A DNA stretch of 64,000 nucleotides from Sphingomonas sp. (GTDB taxonomy: Bacteria; Pseudomonadota; Alphaproteobacteria; Sphingomonadales; Sphingomonadaceae): the NCBI RefSeq assembly GCF_026460985.1, contig NZ_JAPKNM010000001.1, forward strand, positions 124,001 through 188,000, read 5' to 3'. The notes below the pieces were generated by a model. It was not told the DNA's origin. It made no database searches and was given only the letters and a program-made list of their open reading frames with translations. Both the position numbers and the translations under genes were made by a program. Shown here piece after piece: positions 33,794 through 42,476 of the stretch (position 1 is the first letter of the stretch; each line of letters starts with the position of its first letter).

Positions 33794-33935
33794 CTCCTTC
33801 TCCCCTTGTGGGAGAAGGAAGGGGCCCGCTGCGAAGCAGGGGGAAGGATGAGGGGGACGTCCCTCGAGACACACTCCCCCTCACCCTTCCGCCGATTTCA
33901 TCGGCTCCCTCCCTCTCCCACAAGGGGAGAGGGAA
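33794..33935. repeat. CTCTCCC-type composite palindromic element between smc and the GT4 gene
   Basis: Two inverse halves, each with a palindrome (CTCCCCTTGTGGGAG type) and a GGTGAGGGGGA-type inner arm. Left half 33794-33860, right half 33870-33935. It fills the convergent smc/GT4 gap and could act as a bidirectional terminator, although no U-tract is present. Confidence 0.85.
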
Positions 33936-33936
33936 T

Positions 33937-34941
33937 TCAGGACAGGATCTGCTCGTACAGCGCGACATATTTGTCGGCCATCGCCTCGACCGAGAAATGC
34001 GCTTCGACATGGGCGCGGCAGGCGGCGCGGTCGATGGCTTCCACCTCCGCCAGCGCGGCGATCGCCTCGCCGGTCGAGCGGACGAGGATGCCTGTCCCCG
34101 GCGCGACGAGCTCGGGCATGCTGCCGCGATCCATAGCGATCACCGGGGTGCCGCAGGCCATCGCCTCGATCACCGAAAGGCCGAAGGGCTCGTCGAAATT
34201 GATCAGGTGGAGCAGGGCCTTGGCCTTGCCGAGCGCGCGCAGCCGCGCCTCGCCGCCGACCGGGCCGAGATAGCGGATCCGCTCGCCATCGACATGCGGC
34301 ATCACCTCGCGGTCGAAATAGCCCTGGTCCTGGACGATCCCGTAGAGATCGAGTCGGCGGCCAGTGGAAAGCGCGACCTGGATCGCCTCGGCGGCGCCCT
34401 TGTCGGGGTGCATGCGGCCGAAGAAGAGCAGGTCGTCGCTCCCTTCCGCGTCGAACGGGAATTCGTCGAGGCGGATGCCGTGGTGGATCGTCGCGGCGTA
34501 GCGGAGCGAGGGGTGCCGATCGGCCGCGCTGATCGCGACGAAATGGACGCGGTCCTCGAACGGCTTGTACATCGGCAGGATGCGATCCGACGAAAAGCCG
34601 TGGATCGTGGTGACCATCGGCGTCGGGACCAGGGGCGCGAAGGCATGGGCGGGGAAATCGGCCTGGTTGTGGATCAGGTCGAATTCGCCCGCGCGCGCGA
34701 AGACATGGCTGAGATGGCGATACTCCCAGACCTTGGCGTCGATCGCGGTGTCTTCCTCATAGCCGCGCGGCACCACTCCGGCGAGCGTGCCCGCGGTGAC
34801 CGAATCCTGCGTGGCGAACAGAGTCACGTCGATCCCGCGCGCGACGAGCGCCTCGGTGAGCAGGCTGGTGACCAGCTCCCAGGGACCGTAATGACGCGGC
34901 GGCGTGCGCCAGGCGATCGGCGCCAGCATCGCGATCCTCAT
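33937..34941 (-). CDS. Family 4-type glycosyltransferase
   Basis: A 334-residue GT-B-fold glycosyltransferase of the GT4 type. The N-terminal RIAMLAPIAWRTPPRHYGPWE contains the acceptor-site loop. The C-terminal nucleotide-sugar domain shows FFGRMHPDKG and EPFGLSVIEAMACGTPVIA, the GT4 EX7E signature, followed by GSMPELV. The acceptor is unknown. ATG 34941 is coupled (ATGA) to the upstream GH13 gene, so GT4, GH13 and the GH130-like gene appear cotranscribed and may act on one glycan or glycoside. Confidence 0.9.
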   Translation of the reverse strand: MRIAMLAPIAWRTPPRHYGPWELVTSLLTEALVARGIDVTLFATQDSVTAGTLAGVVPRGYEEDTAIDAKVWEYRHLSHVFARAGEFDLIHNQADFPAHAFAPLVPTPMVTTIHGFSSDRILPMYKPFEDRVHFVAISAADRHPSLRYAATIHHGIRLDEFPFDAEGSDDLLFFGRMHPDKGAAEAIQVALSTGRRLDLYGIVQDQGYFDREVMPHVDGERIRYLGPVGGEARLRALGKAKALLHLINFDEPFGLSVIEAMACGTPVIAMDRGSMPELVAPGTGILVRSTGEAIAALAEVEAIDRAACRAHVEAHFSVEAMADKYVALYEQILS

Positions 34942-36506
34942 CCGAGCACATATCCCTCGTTCGGGCCGAGCAGCGCCGGATCGCCGCCGGTGCCGGTGGT
35001 CAGCAGCACTTCCAGCCCCTCGGCCCATTCGGGGATCGCGAAGCTCTCGGGCGCGTCGCCGAGATTGAGCACCACCAGCAGCCGTTCGTCGCGGTGGCGC
35101 CGCTCATAGGCGAGCAGGTTTCCGGCGCATTCGACCGGCAGCCAGTCGCCGATCGACAGCGCCGCGCGTGATCGGCGGAGCGCGAGCAGGTCATGGTAGA
35201 GCCGCCACATCGAGCGCGGATCCTCGCGCTGCTCGGCGACGTTGCGGTTCGCCCAGTCCGCGTGGAGCGGAAGCCAGGGCGTTGCCGTCGAGAAGCCGGC
35301 ATTGGCGCTCGAATCCCACGCCATCGGCGTGCGCACCGGATCGCGGCCGAGCCCGATGCCGGGCTCGCGGAGCTCGCGCGGATCCTGGACCTGATCGCGG
35401 GGGATCGCGACGTCCTCCATGCCGATCTCGTCGCCATAATAGATGGTGGGCGTGCCGCGGAGCGTGAGCAGCAGCATCGCGGCGACGCGGGCCTGCCCTG
35501 CGCCGAAGCGCGTGGCGGCGCGGGGGCGATCATGGTTGCCGAGCACCCAATTGGGCCAGCCGCCCGCCGGCAGCGCGGCTTCGTAATCGGCGATCAGCCC
35601 GGCGAGGCCGCGCGCGTCCCAGAGCGCCTCGATCAGCTGGAAGTTGAAGGGCAGGTGCACCCCCGGCTCACCCTCGCCATAATAACGCATCAGCCGTTCG
35701 ACCGGCAGGTAGATCTCGCCGACCAGCACGCGCTCGGGATAATCGTCCGCCACGCGGCGCATGTCGGCGGCGATGCCATGGACCTCGGGCTGGTCGGTCG
35801 AATGGAGCTGGAGGACGCGGTGCATCTCGCCCATCGCGGGGGTGAAGGCGGGGTTGGCCGGATTGTCGGGGAAGTCGGCGTGCTTGATCATGTGCCACAG
35901 CACGTCGATCCGGAAGCCGTCGACCCCGCGATCGAACCAGAAGCGCAACACGTCGAGCATCGCCTGGCGGAGCTCGGGATTGCGCCAGTTGAGGTCGGGC
36001 TGCTCCTTGAGGAAGGCATGGTAATAATATTGGCCGGTGGCCGCGTCCCACTCCCAGGCGGGGCCGCCGAAATCGCTGATCCAGTTGTTGGGCGGGCCGC
36101 CGTCCGGACCCGGATCGCGCCAGATGTACCAGTCGCGCCTGGGACTGTCGTGCGAGGCGCGGCTCTCGAGGAACCAGGGATGTTCGCTCGAGCTGTGGTT
36201 GGGGACGAAATCGAGCAGCAGCTTGAGCCCGCGATCGTGCGCGGCCTTCAGCAGCGAATCGAAATCGTCGAGCGTGCCGAAGCGCGGGTCGATGCCGGTG
36301 TAATCGGCCACGTCGTAGCCGAAATCGGCTTGTGGGCTGGGATAGATGGGCGAGATCCAGATCGCGTCGACGCCGAGCGCTACGAGGTCGTCGAGACGGG
36401 ACTCCACGCCCTTGAGGTCGCCGATCCCGTCATGGTTCGAATCCTGGAAGGAGCGCGGATAGATCTGGTAGATCGCGCCCTTCTGCCACCAGAGCGGTTC
36501 GGTCAT
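34938..36506 (-). CDS. GH13 alpha-glucosidase/alpha-amylase family enzyme
   Basis: A 522-residue GH13 enzyme of the alpha-glucosidase/oligo-1,6-glucosidase group. WWQKGAIYQIYPRSFQDSN starts the barrel and LDFVPNHSS is region I. DGFRIDVLWHM carries the nucleophile Asp, VLVGEIYLP the acid/base Glu and VLGNHDRPR the third carboxylate. All catalytic residues are intact, no signal peptide is seen, so it is likely cytoplasmic. ATG 36506 is chosen as the first residue of the homologous region. The 3' end overlaps the GT4 start (ATGA). Likely substrates are alpha-glucosides such as isomaltose, sucrose or trehalose-type sugars; specificity cannot be settled by eye. Confidence 0.9.
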   Translation of the reverse strand: MTEPLWWQKGAIYQIYPRSFQDSNHDGIGDLKGVESRLDDLVALGVDAIWISPIYPSPQADFGYDVADYTGIDPRFGTLDDFDSLLKAAHDRGLKLLLDFVPNHSSSEHPWFLESRASHDSPRRDWYIWRDPGPDGGPPNNWISDFGGPAWEWDAATGQYYYHAFLKEQPDLNWRNPELRQAMLDVLRFWFDRGVDGFRIDVLWHMIKHADFPDNPANPAFTPAMGEMHRVLQLHSTDQPEVHGIAADMRRVADDYPERVLVGEIYLPVERLMRYYGEGEPGVHLPFNFQLIEALWDARGLAGLIADYEAALPAGGWPNWVLGNHDRPRAATRFGAGQARVAAMLLLTLRGTPTIYYGDEIGMEDVAIPRDQVQDPRELREPGIGLGRDPVRTPMAWDSSANAGFSTATPWLPLHADWANRNVAEQREDPRSMWRLYHDLLALRRSRAALSIGDWLPVECAGNLLAYERRHRDERLLVVLNLGDAPESFAIPEWAEGLEVLLTTGTGGDPALLGPNEGYVLG

Positions 36507-36534
36507 TGCGCATTCTCCACATCCCGTTCGCCCT

Positions 36535-37650
36535 TCACCGGAACCGCTCCTTCGCGATGTGCGTGATCCGGCAGGCCAAGTCGGCCTCGCCGTTCGCGAC
36601 GATGTAGTGGTCCCCCGCATCGGCCACGCCCGTGGTGAACACCACCGGGGTGGGCAGGTACATCTGGTGCGCGATGTCGGCAGTGAGCGCAGGGTTGGCC
36701 TCGAGCAGCGGGACCTGGTCCTCGAGCCGCAGGATCTTCGAGGGATCGTCCTTGTCGAGCAGCGCCCAGAAGCTGCGATAGATGCCCACCGCGCCCAGTT
36801 TCTCGACGCCGTGATAGATCAGCATCCAGCCCTCGGGCGTGAGCACCGGCTGGCTGCCCCCGCCAATCCGCTGCGTGGAGCTGGTGCCCTTGCGCGCGCG
36901 GATGCCCGGCATATCGAGTGGCTTCCAGTGCAGTCCGTCGGGCGATTGCGCCATGTTGATCGAGGGGCCGCCGAGCCACGGGCTGTCCTCGGGCCAGGCG
37001 AAATAGCATTCGCCCAGGGGACGGGTGAGCGCCATGAACTTGCCGCCGATCTTCCCCTCGAACAGGATCATGTCCTTGTTCTGATGGTCCAGCACGACGC
37101 CGAGCAGGTCGTAGTCGAGCCCGTTGGCCGAGCGGTACATCGCAGTGCAGTGGCGTTCGGCCGAGACGCCGCAGACGGTCATCCAGTACGCGTCGCCTAC
37201 TTTGGTGATCCGCGCATCCTCGACGCCGTAGTCCATATAGCTGGCGGAGGGCTCGATCGCCTTGTCATAGTGGATCGCAACGATCGTACACCCCTCGGCA
37301 TCGAGCTCGACCGGGAGCAGCCACGACAGCGAAGTGAGGCCGAGCAGCCGCGGGTTGCGATCCTTGAGCGCGAACTGGCGCGGATCGTCCATGTCGATCT
37401 GATGGACGGAGTGGCGATCGAGCACATAGCCCCCGGGCGTCCAGCGGACGGCGCGTGCGCTATCGGTGTGGACGGGATCGCGCAGCGCCTCGGCGACCCG
37501 GACCATCAGCAGCAGATTCCCGTTCGGCAGCCGAGTGAAGCCGGGATTGAATGCGCCCAGCACATGGGTGGGCTCGTCGACGCCGTGACGCAGCGGCGAG
37601 CGGGTCAGGTCGACGTCGTCGGGGCGGAAGATCAGATAGTCGTCGGACAC
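36535..37650 (-). CDS. GH130-like glycoside phosphorylase/glycosidase-related protein
   Basis: A 371-residue five-bladed beta-propeller protein of the GH130 type (beta-mannoside phosphorylases and relatives). FNPGFTRLPNGNLLLMVRVAE, GVEDARITKVGDAYWMT (the catalytic Asp lies in this EDARIT-like motif) and GGGSQPVLTPEGWMLIYHGV are family hallmarks. No signal peptide. The start is GTG 37650. It is the first gene of a cluster with GH13 (28 bp downstream) and GT4. The mixture of a phosphorylase-like enzyme, a glucosidase and a glycosyltransferase suggests turnover of an intracellular glycoside or storage sugar. The substrate is inference. Confidence 0.82.
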   Translation of the reverse strand: MSDDYLIFRPDDVDLTRSPLRHGVDEPTHVLGAFNPGFTRLPNGNLLLMVRVAEALRDPVHTDSARAVRWTPGGYVLDRHSVHQIDMDDPRQFALKDRNPRLLGLTSLSWLLPVELDAEGCTIVAIHYDKAIEPSASYMDYGVEDARITKVGDAYWMTVCGVSAERHCTAMYRSANGLDYDLLGVVLDHQNKDMILFEGKIGGKFMALTRPLGECYFAWPEDSPWLGGPSINMAQSPDGLHWKPLDMPGIRARKGTSSTQRIGGGSQPVLTPEGWMLIYHGVEKLGAVGIYRSFWALLDKDDPSKILRLEDQVPLLEANPALTADIAHQMYLPTPVVFTTGVADAGDHYIVANGEADLACRITHIAKERFR

Positions 37651-37684
37651 CGTCGCTCCCCTCGGTTATCTGACCCGAACGGAG

Positions 37685-37978
37685 CTATCGCACTCCTGTT
37701 CCGCCCTGCAGCCGTTCGTGGTGGCGGATCACCTCGTCGATGATGAAGCGCAGGAACTTCTCGGAGAATTCGGGGTCGAGGTCCGCGTCCTTGGCGAGTG
37801 CGCGCAGCCGGGCGATCTGCGCTTCCTCGCGGCTGGGATCGGCGGGGGGCAGGCCATGGGTGGCCTTGTAGGCGCCCACCGCCTGGGTGACCTTGAAGCG
37901 CTCGGCGAGCATGTGGATCAGCGCGGCATCGATATTGTCGATGCTCTGGCGATAGCGATTGAGCGTCTCGTCGGGCAT
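37685..37978 (-). CDS. AroQ-type chorismate mutase
   Basis: A 97-residue all-helical AroQ chorismate mutase (chorismate to prephenate), with NIDAALIHMLAERFKVTQAVGAYK holding the substrate-binding Arg/Lys and FLRFIIDEVIRHHERLQ closing the pocket. It supplies prephenate for the PheA encoded at 24-25 kb. ATG 37978 is used because the family starts there. The longer open frame upstream is not conserved. It is divergent from the polyprenyl synthase gene. Confidence 0.93.
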   Translation of the reverse strand: MPDETLNRYRQSIDNIDAALIHMLAERFKVTQAVGAYKATHGLPPADPSREEAQIARLRALAKDADLDPEFSEKFLRFIIDEVIRHHERLQGGTGVR

Positions 37979-38052
37979 GGCGCCCTCTTTTGCTCGGGCC
38001 GCGCCGCTACGCAAGCCTTGCCTTTGGCGCCGTCACGCGCCAGAGCCCGCCC

Positions 38053-39066
38053 ATGAGCGCCACCATCCATCGCTTGGGAGCCCGCCCCGAGCCTTCGCTG
38101 GAACCGATGCTGCAGCTGGTCGCGCACGACCTCAACCTGGTGAACGCGGTCATCCTCGATCGCATGCAGTCGAACATCCCGCTCATCCCCGAGCTCGCCG
38201 GACATTTGATCGCGGGCGGCGGCAAGCGGATGCGGCCGATGCTCACGCTCGCGAGCGCGCAACTGCTCGGCTATTCGGGGACGCGCCACCACCGCCTCGC
38301 CGCGGCGGTCGAGTTCATCCACACCGCGACCCTGCTCCACGACGACGTGGTCGATTCGTCGGACCTGCGCCGCGGCCGCCGTACCGCGAACATCATCTGG
38401 GGCAATCCGGCGAGCGTGCTGGTCGGCGACTTCCTGTTCTCGCGCTCCTTCGAGCTGATGGTCGAGGACGGCAGCCTCAAGGTGCTCAAGATCCTGTCGA
38501 ACGCCAGCGCGGTGATCGCGGAGGGCGAGGTCAACCAGCTCACCGCGGTGCGCCGGCTCGACATCTCCGAGGAGCGCTATCTCGACATCATCGGCGCCAA
38601 GACCGCCGCGCTCTTCGCCGCCGCCTGCCGCATCGCCGCGGTGGTCGCCGAACGCAGCGAGGCCGAGGAGGCCGCGCTCGACGCCTATGGCCGCAACCTC
38701 GGCATCGCGTTCCAGCTGGTCGACGACGCGATCGACTATGTTTCGGACGCCTCGACCATGGGCAAGGATGCGGGCGACGATTTCCGCGAGGGCAAGATGA
38801 CGCTGCCGGTCATCCTTGCCTATGCCCGCGGCGACGAGGCGGCGCGCAATTTCTGGAAGGACGCGATCGGCGGGCGGCGCACGTCGGACGCCGACTTCGC
38901 CGAGGCGATCGCATTGGTCCGCGCCAGCCGCTCGGTCGACGATACGCTGGCGCGCGCGCGCCACTACGGGCAGCGGGCGATCGATGCGCTGGGCGGCTTC
39001 GCGCCGGGCGCGGCCAAGGATGCGATGGTCGAGGCAGTCGAGTTCGCGGTCGCCCGCGCCTATTGA
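38053..39066 (+). CDS. Polyprenyl diphosphate synthase (octaprenyl/decaprenyl, ubiquinone side chain)
   Basis: A 337-residue trans-isoprenyl diphosphate synthase. The two Asp-rich motifs are DDVVD (LLHDDVVDSS) and DDAID (LVDDAIDYVSD), and GGGKRMRPML is the first conserved region. The length and the early bulky residues near the first motif fit a long-chain synthase (IspB type). In alphaproteobacteria it makes the ubiquinone tail. The start is ATG 38053, and the longer open frame upstream lacks homology. Confidence 0.93.
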   Translation: MSATIHRLGARPEPSLEPMLQLVAHDLNLVNAVILDRMQSNIPLIPELAGHLIAGGGKRMRPMLTLASAQLLGYSGTRHHRLAAAVEFIHTATLLHDDVVDSSDLRRGRRTANIIWGNPASVLVGDFLFSRSFELMVEDGSLKVLKILSNASAVIAEGEVNQLTAVRRLDISEERYLDIIGAKTAALFAAACRIAAVVAERSEAEEAALDAYGRNLGIAFQLVDDAIDYVSDASTMGKDAGDDFREGKMTLPVILAYARGDEAARNFWKDAIGGRRTSDADFAEAIALVRASRSVDDTLARARHYGQRAIDALGGFAPGAAKDAMVEAVEFAVARAY

Positions 39067-39073
39067 GCCCCGC

Positions 39074-39286
39074 TCACTCCTCTTCCTCCACCTCGTCATC
39101 GTCGTCGACGCCGAGCATGTCCTCTTCGTCGCTGTCGAGCTGCTCCTCGATTGCCTCGACAATCAGGTCCAGCTGCTCGTAGCTGGCGCTGAACTCCAGC
39201 GTCTCGCCGTCCTCGTCCTCGAGGTGCAGCGTGTAATCGCCTTTCACGTCGGGAGTGATCGTGAACTGTGCCAGGGTCCTTGCCAT
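39074..39286 (-). CDS. Small acidic conserved protein, unknown function
   Basis: A 70-residue protein, Asp/Glu-rich at both ends (DEDGETLEF and a terminal run of acidic residues). ATG 39286 has a strong AAGGAG seven bases upstream, which supports translation. Small acidic proteins of this kind are widely conserved in sphingomonads, but I recognise no domain. The stop lies 8 bp from the convergent polyprenyl synthase stop. Divergent from hrpB. It is often overlooked because longer shadow frames extend past it. Confidence 0.8.
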   Translation of the reverse strand: MARTLAQFTITPDVKGDYTLHLEDEDGETLEFSASYEQLDLIVEAIEEQLDSDEEDMLGVDDDDEVEEEE

Positions 39287-39346
39287 GTCTCGTGCTCCTT
39301 CGCCTCGATTTCGCCTAACCCGGGCTGAGGGAATTGGTTGCGCGCG

Positions 39347-41815
39347 ATGAGCGAGGCGCTGCCGATCCACGCCATATTGCCCGATCTGCTCGCCGCATTG
39401 CGCGGTGCGAGCAACGCGGTGCTGGTCGCGCCGCCCGGCGCGGGCAAGACCACCGCGGTGGCACCGGCCCTGCTCGGCGAACCCTGGTGCGACGGCGAGG
39501 TGCTCCTGCTCTCCCCCCGCCGACTCGCCGCACGCGCGGCGGGCGAGCGGATGGCGGCGCTGGCGGGCGAGAGCGTCGGCAGGACCTTCGGCTATGCGAC
39601 CCGGATGGACAGCAAGCGATCGGCGGCGACGCGCGTGACGGTCGTCACCGAGGGCATCTTCGTCAATCGCATCCAGGCCGATCCCGAGCTCGCCGGGGTC
39701 TCGGCGGTCCTGTTCGACGAAGTGCACGAGCGCAGCCTCGACAGCGATTTCGGGCTGGCGCTCGCGCTCGACGCGCAGGCGGCGCTGCGGCCGGACCTGC
39801 GCCTCGTCGCGATGTCGGCGACGCTCGACGGCGCGCGCTTCGCGGCGCTGATGGGAGGCGCGCCGGTGATCGAGAGCGAGGGGCGCAGCTATCCGCTGGA
39901 GCTGCGCCATCTCGGCCGCGCGGCCGAGGCGCGGATCGAGGACTCGATGGCCGCGGCGATCCGCACCGCATTGCGCGAGGGCGAAGGCGGGGTGCTCGCC
40001 TTCCTGCCCGGGGTCGCCGAGATCGAGCGTACCGCCGAGCGGCTCGGCGCGCTGGACGGCGTGACGCTCCACCGCCTGCACGGCAGCCTCGACCCCGGCG
40101 CCCAGCGCGCGGCGATCGCGCCCGATCCAGAGGGGCGACGGAAGCTGGTGCTGGCGACGTCGATCGCCGAGACTTCGCTGACGCTCGGCGGGATCCGCAT
40201 CGTCGTCGATTCGGGGCTGGCGCGACGGCCGCGCTACGATCGCGCCGCGGGGATGACGCGGCTGGTCACCGAGCGGGCGAGCCAGGCTTCGGTCACGCAG
40301 CGCGCCGGGCGCGCGGCGCGGCAGGGGCCGGGGGTGGCGTATCGATTGTGGGAGGAAGCGGCGACGGCAGGGCTGCCGCGCTTCGATCCGCCCGAGATCC
40401 TCGAGGCCGATCTCTCGGCGCTGATGCTCGATTGCGCGCTCTGGGGCGTCGCCGATCCGCGCGACCTCGCCTGGCTCGACCCGCCGCCCGAGGCCGCCGT
40501 CGCCGAGGCGCGCAAGCGGCTGACCACGCTGGAGGCACTCGACGCGGACGGACGACCGACGGCGCACGGCAAGGCGATCGCGCGCCTGCCGCTGCCGCCG
40601 CGGCTGGGCCATATGCTCGTCCGCGCAGGCGAGATCGGGCTGGCGCACACTGCCGCGCAGGTGGCGGTGCTGCTCGGCGAGCGCGGGCTGGGTGGGAACG
40701 ACGCCGATCTCGAGCTGCGCCTGCGGCGGTGGCGGGGCGAACGCGGGATGCGCGCGGAGAATGGGCGGCGGCTGGCGGAACGGTGGGCGAAACTAGCTCC
40801 GGATGCCGCAGAGCGCGCCCCTAGCCCCTCCCTTGCAGGGAGGGGGACGGAATTGGCCACCTGCATCGCCCTCGCCTTTCCCGACCGGATCGCGCGGCGG
40901 CGGGATGCTTCGGGGGAGACCTGGGCCTCGGTCGGTGGGCGGGGGTTCCGGCTCGACCCGGCCTCGCCGCTCGCCCACGCCGAATGGCTCGCCGTCGCCG
41001 AGACGCAGGGAATGGCCGCGGGCGCGCGCATCCTTTCCGCCGCCGAGATCGCGGCCGATGCGGTCGAAGCCCTGTTCGCCGACCGGATCGAGACGCGGCG
41101 CAGCGTGCGCTTCGATCCCGCCACCGGGCGGATCGAGGCACTGCGCGAGCGGCGGCTCGGCGCGATCCGGCTGTCGAGCGGAAGCGATTCGGCCGCCGAC
41201 CCGGCCGAGATCGAGGCGGCATTGCTCGAAGGCGTGCGCGCGCACGGCCTCGCGCTGCTGCCCTGGTCCGAGACCGCGCAGGCGCTGCGGACCCGCACGG
41301 CCTATGCCGGGCTGGAGACGCTCTCGGACGCGGCCTTGCTATCCGCGCTCGACGAATGGCTGCCGCCTTTGCTCGCGGGCAGGCGCCGGCTCGACGCGAT
41401 TCCCGCCGAGGGCCTGACCCAGGCCCTGCAGAATCTGCTCGGCTGGGAGGGGCAGAAGACGCTCGACCGGCTTGCCCCCGCGCGGCTGGAGACCCCGGCG
41501 GGATCGAGCCATGCGATCGACTATGCCGCCGAAGCCGGCCCGACCGTCGAAGTGCGCGTCCAGGCGCTGTTCGGTCTCGCCACCCACCCGACCCTGGGCG
41601 ACGGCACCCCGCTGGTGCTGAGCCTCACTTCGCCGGCCGGCCGCCCGATCCAGACGACGCGCGACCTGCCGGGCTTCTGGAAGGGCAGCTGGGCCGCAAT
41701 CGCCAAGGAAATGCGCGGGCGCTATCCCCGGCATCCCTGGCCCGACGATCCGGCCGCCGCCTCGGCGACGCTCAGGACCAAAAAGGCTGATGCAAGGAAC
41801 GCCACCGCGCGCTAA
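39347..41815 (+). CDS. hrpB: ATP-dependent helicase HrpB
   Basis: An 822-residue DEAH-box SF2 helicase. Walker A APPGAGKTT near residue 32, DEVHERS (Walker B form DEVH), MSATLDG motif III and QRAGRAARQGPG motif VI are followed by the HA2 and HrpB C-terminal domain. HrpB is widespread but its role is poorly defined; it has been linked to RNA metabolism. ATG 39347 is preferred to the upstream in-frame TTG. A CCCCTCCCTTGCAGGGAGGGG palindrome is embedded in the coding sequence at 40825-40845. It adds about 10 residues (near 491-500) between two conserved regions without breaking the frame. Confidence 0.93.
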   Translation: MSEALPIHAILPDLLAALRGASNAVLVAPPGAGKTTAVAPALLGEPWCDGEVLLLSPRRLAARAAGERMAALAGESVGRTFGYATRMDSKRSAATRVTVVTEGIFVNRIQADPELAGVSAVLFDEVHERSLDSDFGLALALDAQAALRPDLRLVAMSATLDGARFAALMGGAPVIESEGRSYPLELRHLGRAAEARIEDSMAAAIRTALREGEGGVLAFLPGVAEIERTAERLGALDGVTLHRLHGSLDPGAQRAAIAPDPEGRRKLVLATSIAETSLTLGGIRIVVDSGLARRPRYDRAAGMTRLVTERASQASVTQRAGRAARQGPGVAYRLWEEAATAGLPRFDPPEILEADLSALMLDCALWGVADPRDLAWLDPPPEAAVAEARKRLTTLEALDADGRPTAHGKAIARLPLPPRLGHMLVRAGEIGLAHTAAQVAVLLGERGLGGNDADLELRLRRWRGERGMRAENGRRLAERWAKLAPDAAERAPSPSLAGRGTELATCIALAFPDRIARRRDASGETWASVGGRGFRLDPASPLAHAEWLAVAETQGMAAGARILSAAEIAADAVEALFADRIETRRSVRFDPATGRIEALRERRLGAIRLSSGSDSAADPAEIEAALLEGVRAHGLALLPWSETAQALRTRTAYAGLETLSDAALLSALDEWLPPLLAGRRRLDAIPAEGLTQALQNLLGWEGQKTLDRLAPARLETPAGSSHAIDYAAEAGPTVEVRVQALFGLATHPTLGDGTPLVLSLTSPAGRPIQTTRDLPGFWKGSWAAIAKEMRGRYPRHPWPDDPAAASATLRTKKADARNATAR
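40825..40845. repeat. Palindromic repeat inside the hrpB coding sequence
   Basis: CCCCTCCCTTGCAGGGAGGGG, with nine-base arms around TGC, lies inside hrpB and is flanked by CCCTAG and GGACGG as in half-elements of the CTCTCCC family. It is translated as part of a low-complexity Pro/Ser/Gly segment and looks like an insertion into the reading frame. Confidence 0.75.
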
Positions 41816-41829
41816 GGCGCGGGAGTCAC

Positions 41830-42123
41830 ATGGAGGCCAAGGTGAAGACCGCCCGTATCTATCAGCGCCCGAAGAACTCGATGCAATCGGGCCGCGCGCG
41901 CACCGATCTCTGGATGCTCGAGCTCCAGACCGTGACGCCGCAGGAAGCCGATCCGCTGACCGGCTGGAACGGCGGCAGCGACACGACCAACCAGATCCGC
42001 CTCTCCTTCCCCACGCTCGACGCGGCCAAGGCGCATGCCGAGCGCGAAGGCTATGCCTATCACGTCGTTCCCGCGCCGACGCACAAGCTCAAGCTCCAGG
42101 CCTACGCCGACAATTTCCGGTGA
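41830..42123 (+). CDS. NADH dehydrogenase complex I accessory subunit (NDUFS4/ETC C1 family)
   Basis: A 97-residue protein of the ETC complex I conserved-region family, the bacterial homologue of mitochondrial NDUFS4/AQDQ. ARIYQRPKNSMQSGRARTDLWMLEL and the TGWNGGSDTTNQIRLSF core are hallmark motifs. This subunit is found in alphaproteobacterial and mitochondrial complex I and supports the alphaproteobacterial assignment. The start is ATG 41830, 14 bp after hrpB. Its TGA overlaps the GTG of the next gene (GTGA). Confidence 0.92.
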   Translation: MEAKVKTARIYQRPKNSMQSGRARTDLWMLELQTVTPQEADPLTGWNGGSDTTNQIRLSFPTLDAAKAHAEREGYAYHVVPAPTHKLKLQAYADNFR

Positions 42124-42476
42124 GCCCGCGCGCGGTGCTCGACCGCTGGATCGCGGCGTTCAACGCCGCCGATCCGGACGCGCTCGCGGACCTCTACCAT
42201 GCCGACGCGACCAACCATCAGGTCGTGCGCGATCCGGTCGTCGGGCGTGACGCGATCCGGTCGATGTTCGCCGCGGAGTTCGCCGCCGCCGAGATGGTGT
42301 GCATCCCCGAGAACCGGTTCAGCGACGGCGAATGGGCGATCCTCGAATGGCGCGACCCCAAGGGGATGCGCGGCTGCGGCTTCTTCCATGTCGTCGACGG
42401 CCGCATCGCCTTCCAGCGCGGCTATTGGGACCGGCTGAGCGCGGAAAGCCTCTACGCGTCGCCCAGCAGCGACTGA
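42120..42476 (+). CDS. SnoaL-like/NTF2-fold protein
   Basis: A 118-residue NTF2-like protein with VLDRWIAAFNAADPDALADLYHADATNHQVV, EFAAAEMVCIP and WAILEWRDPKGMRGCGFFHVVDGRIAFQRGYWD, the classical SnoaL-like pattern with an N-terminal helix and a curved sheet. The fold serves as enzyme or carrier for small molecules, so no substrate is assigned. The start is GTG 42120, overlapping the complex I subunit stop (GTGA) and therefore coupled. Its 3' end overlaps the convergent Nudix gene by 25 bp. Confidence 0.85.
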   Translation: MSPRAVLDRWIAAFNAADPDALADLYHADATNHQVVRDPVVGRDAIRSMFAAEFAAAEMVCIPENRFSDGEWAILEWRDPKGMRGCGFFHVVDGRIAFQRGYWDRLSAESLYASPSSD

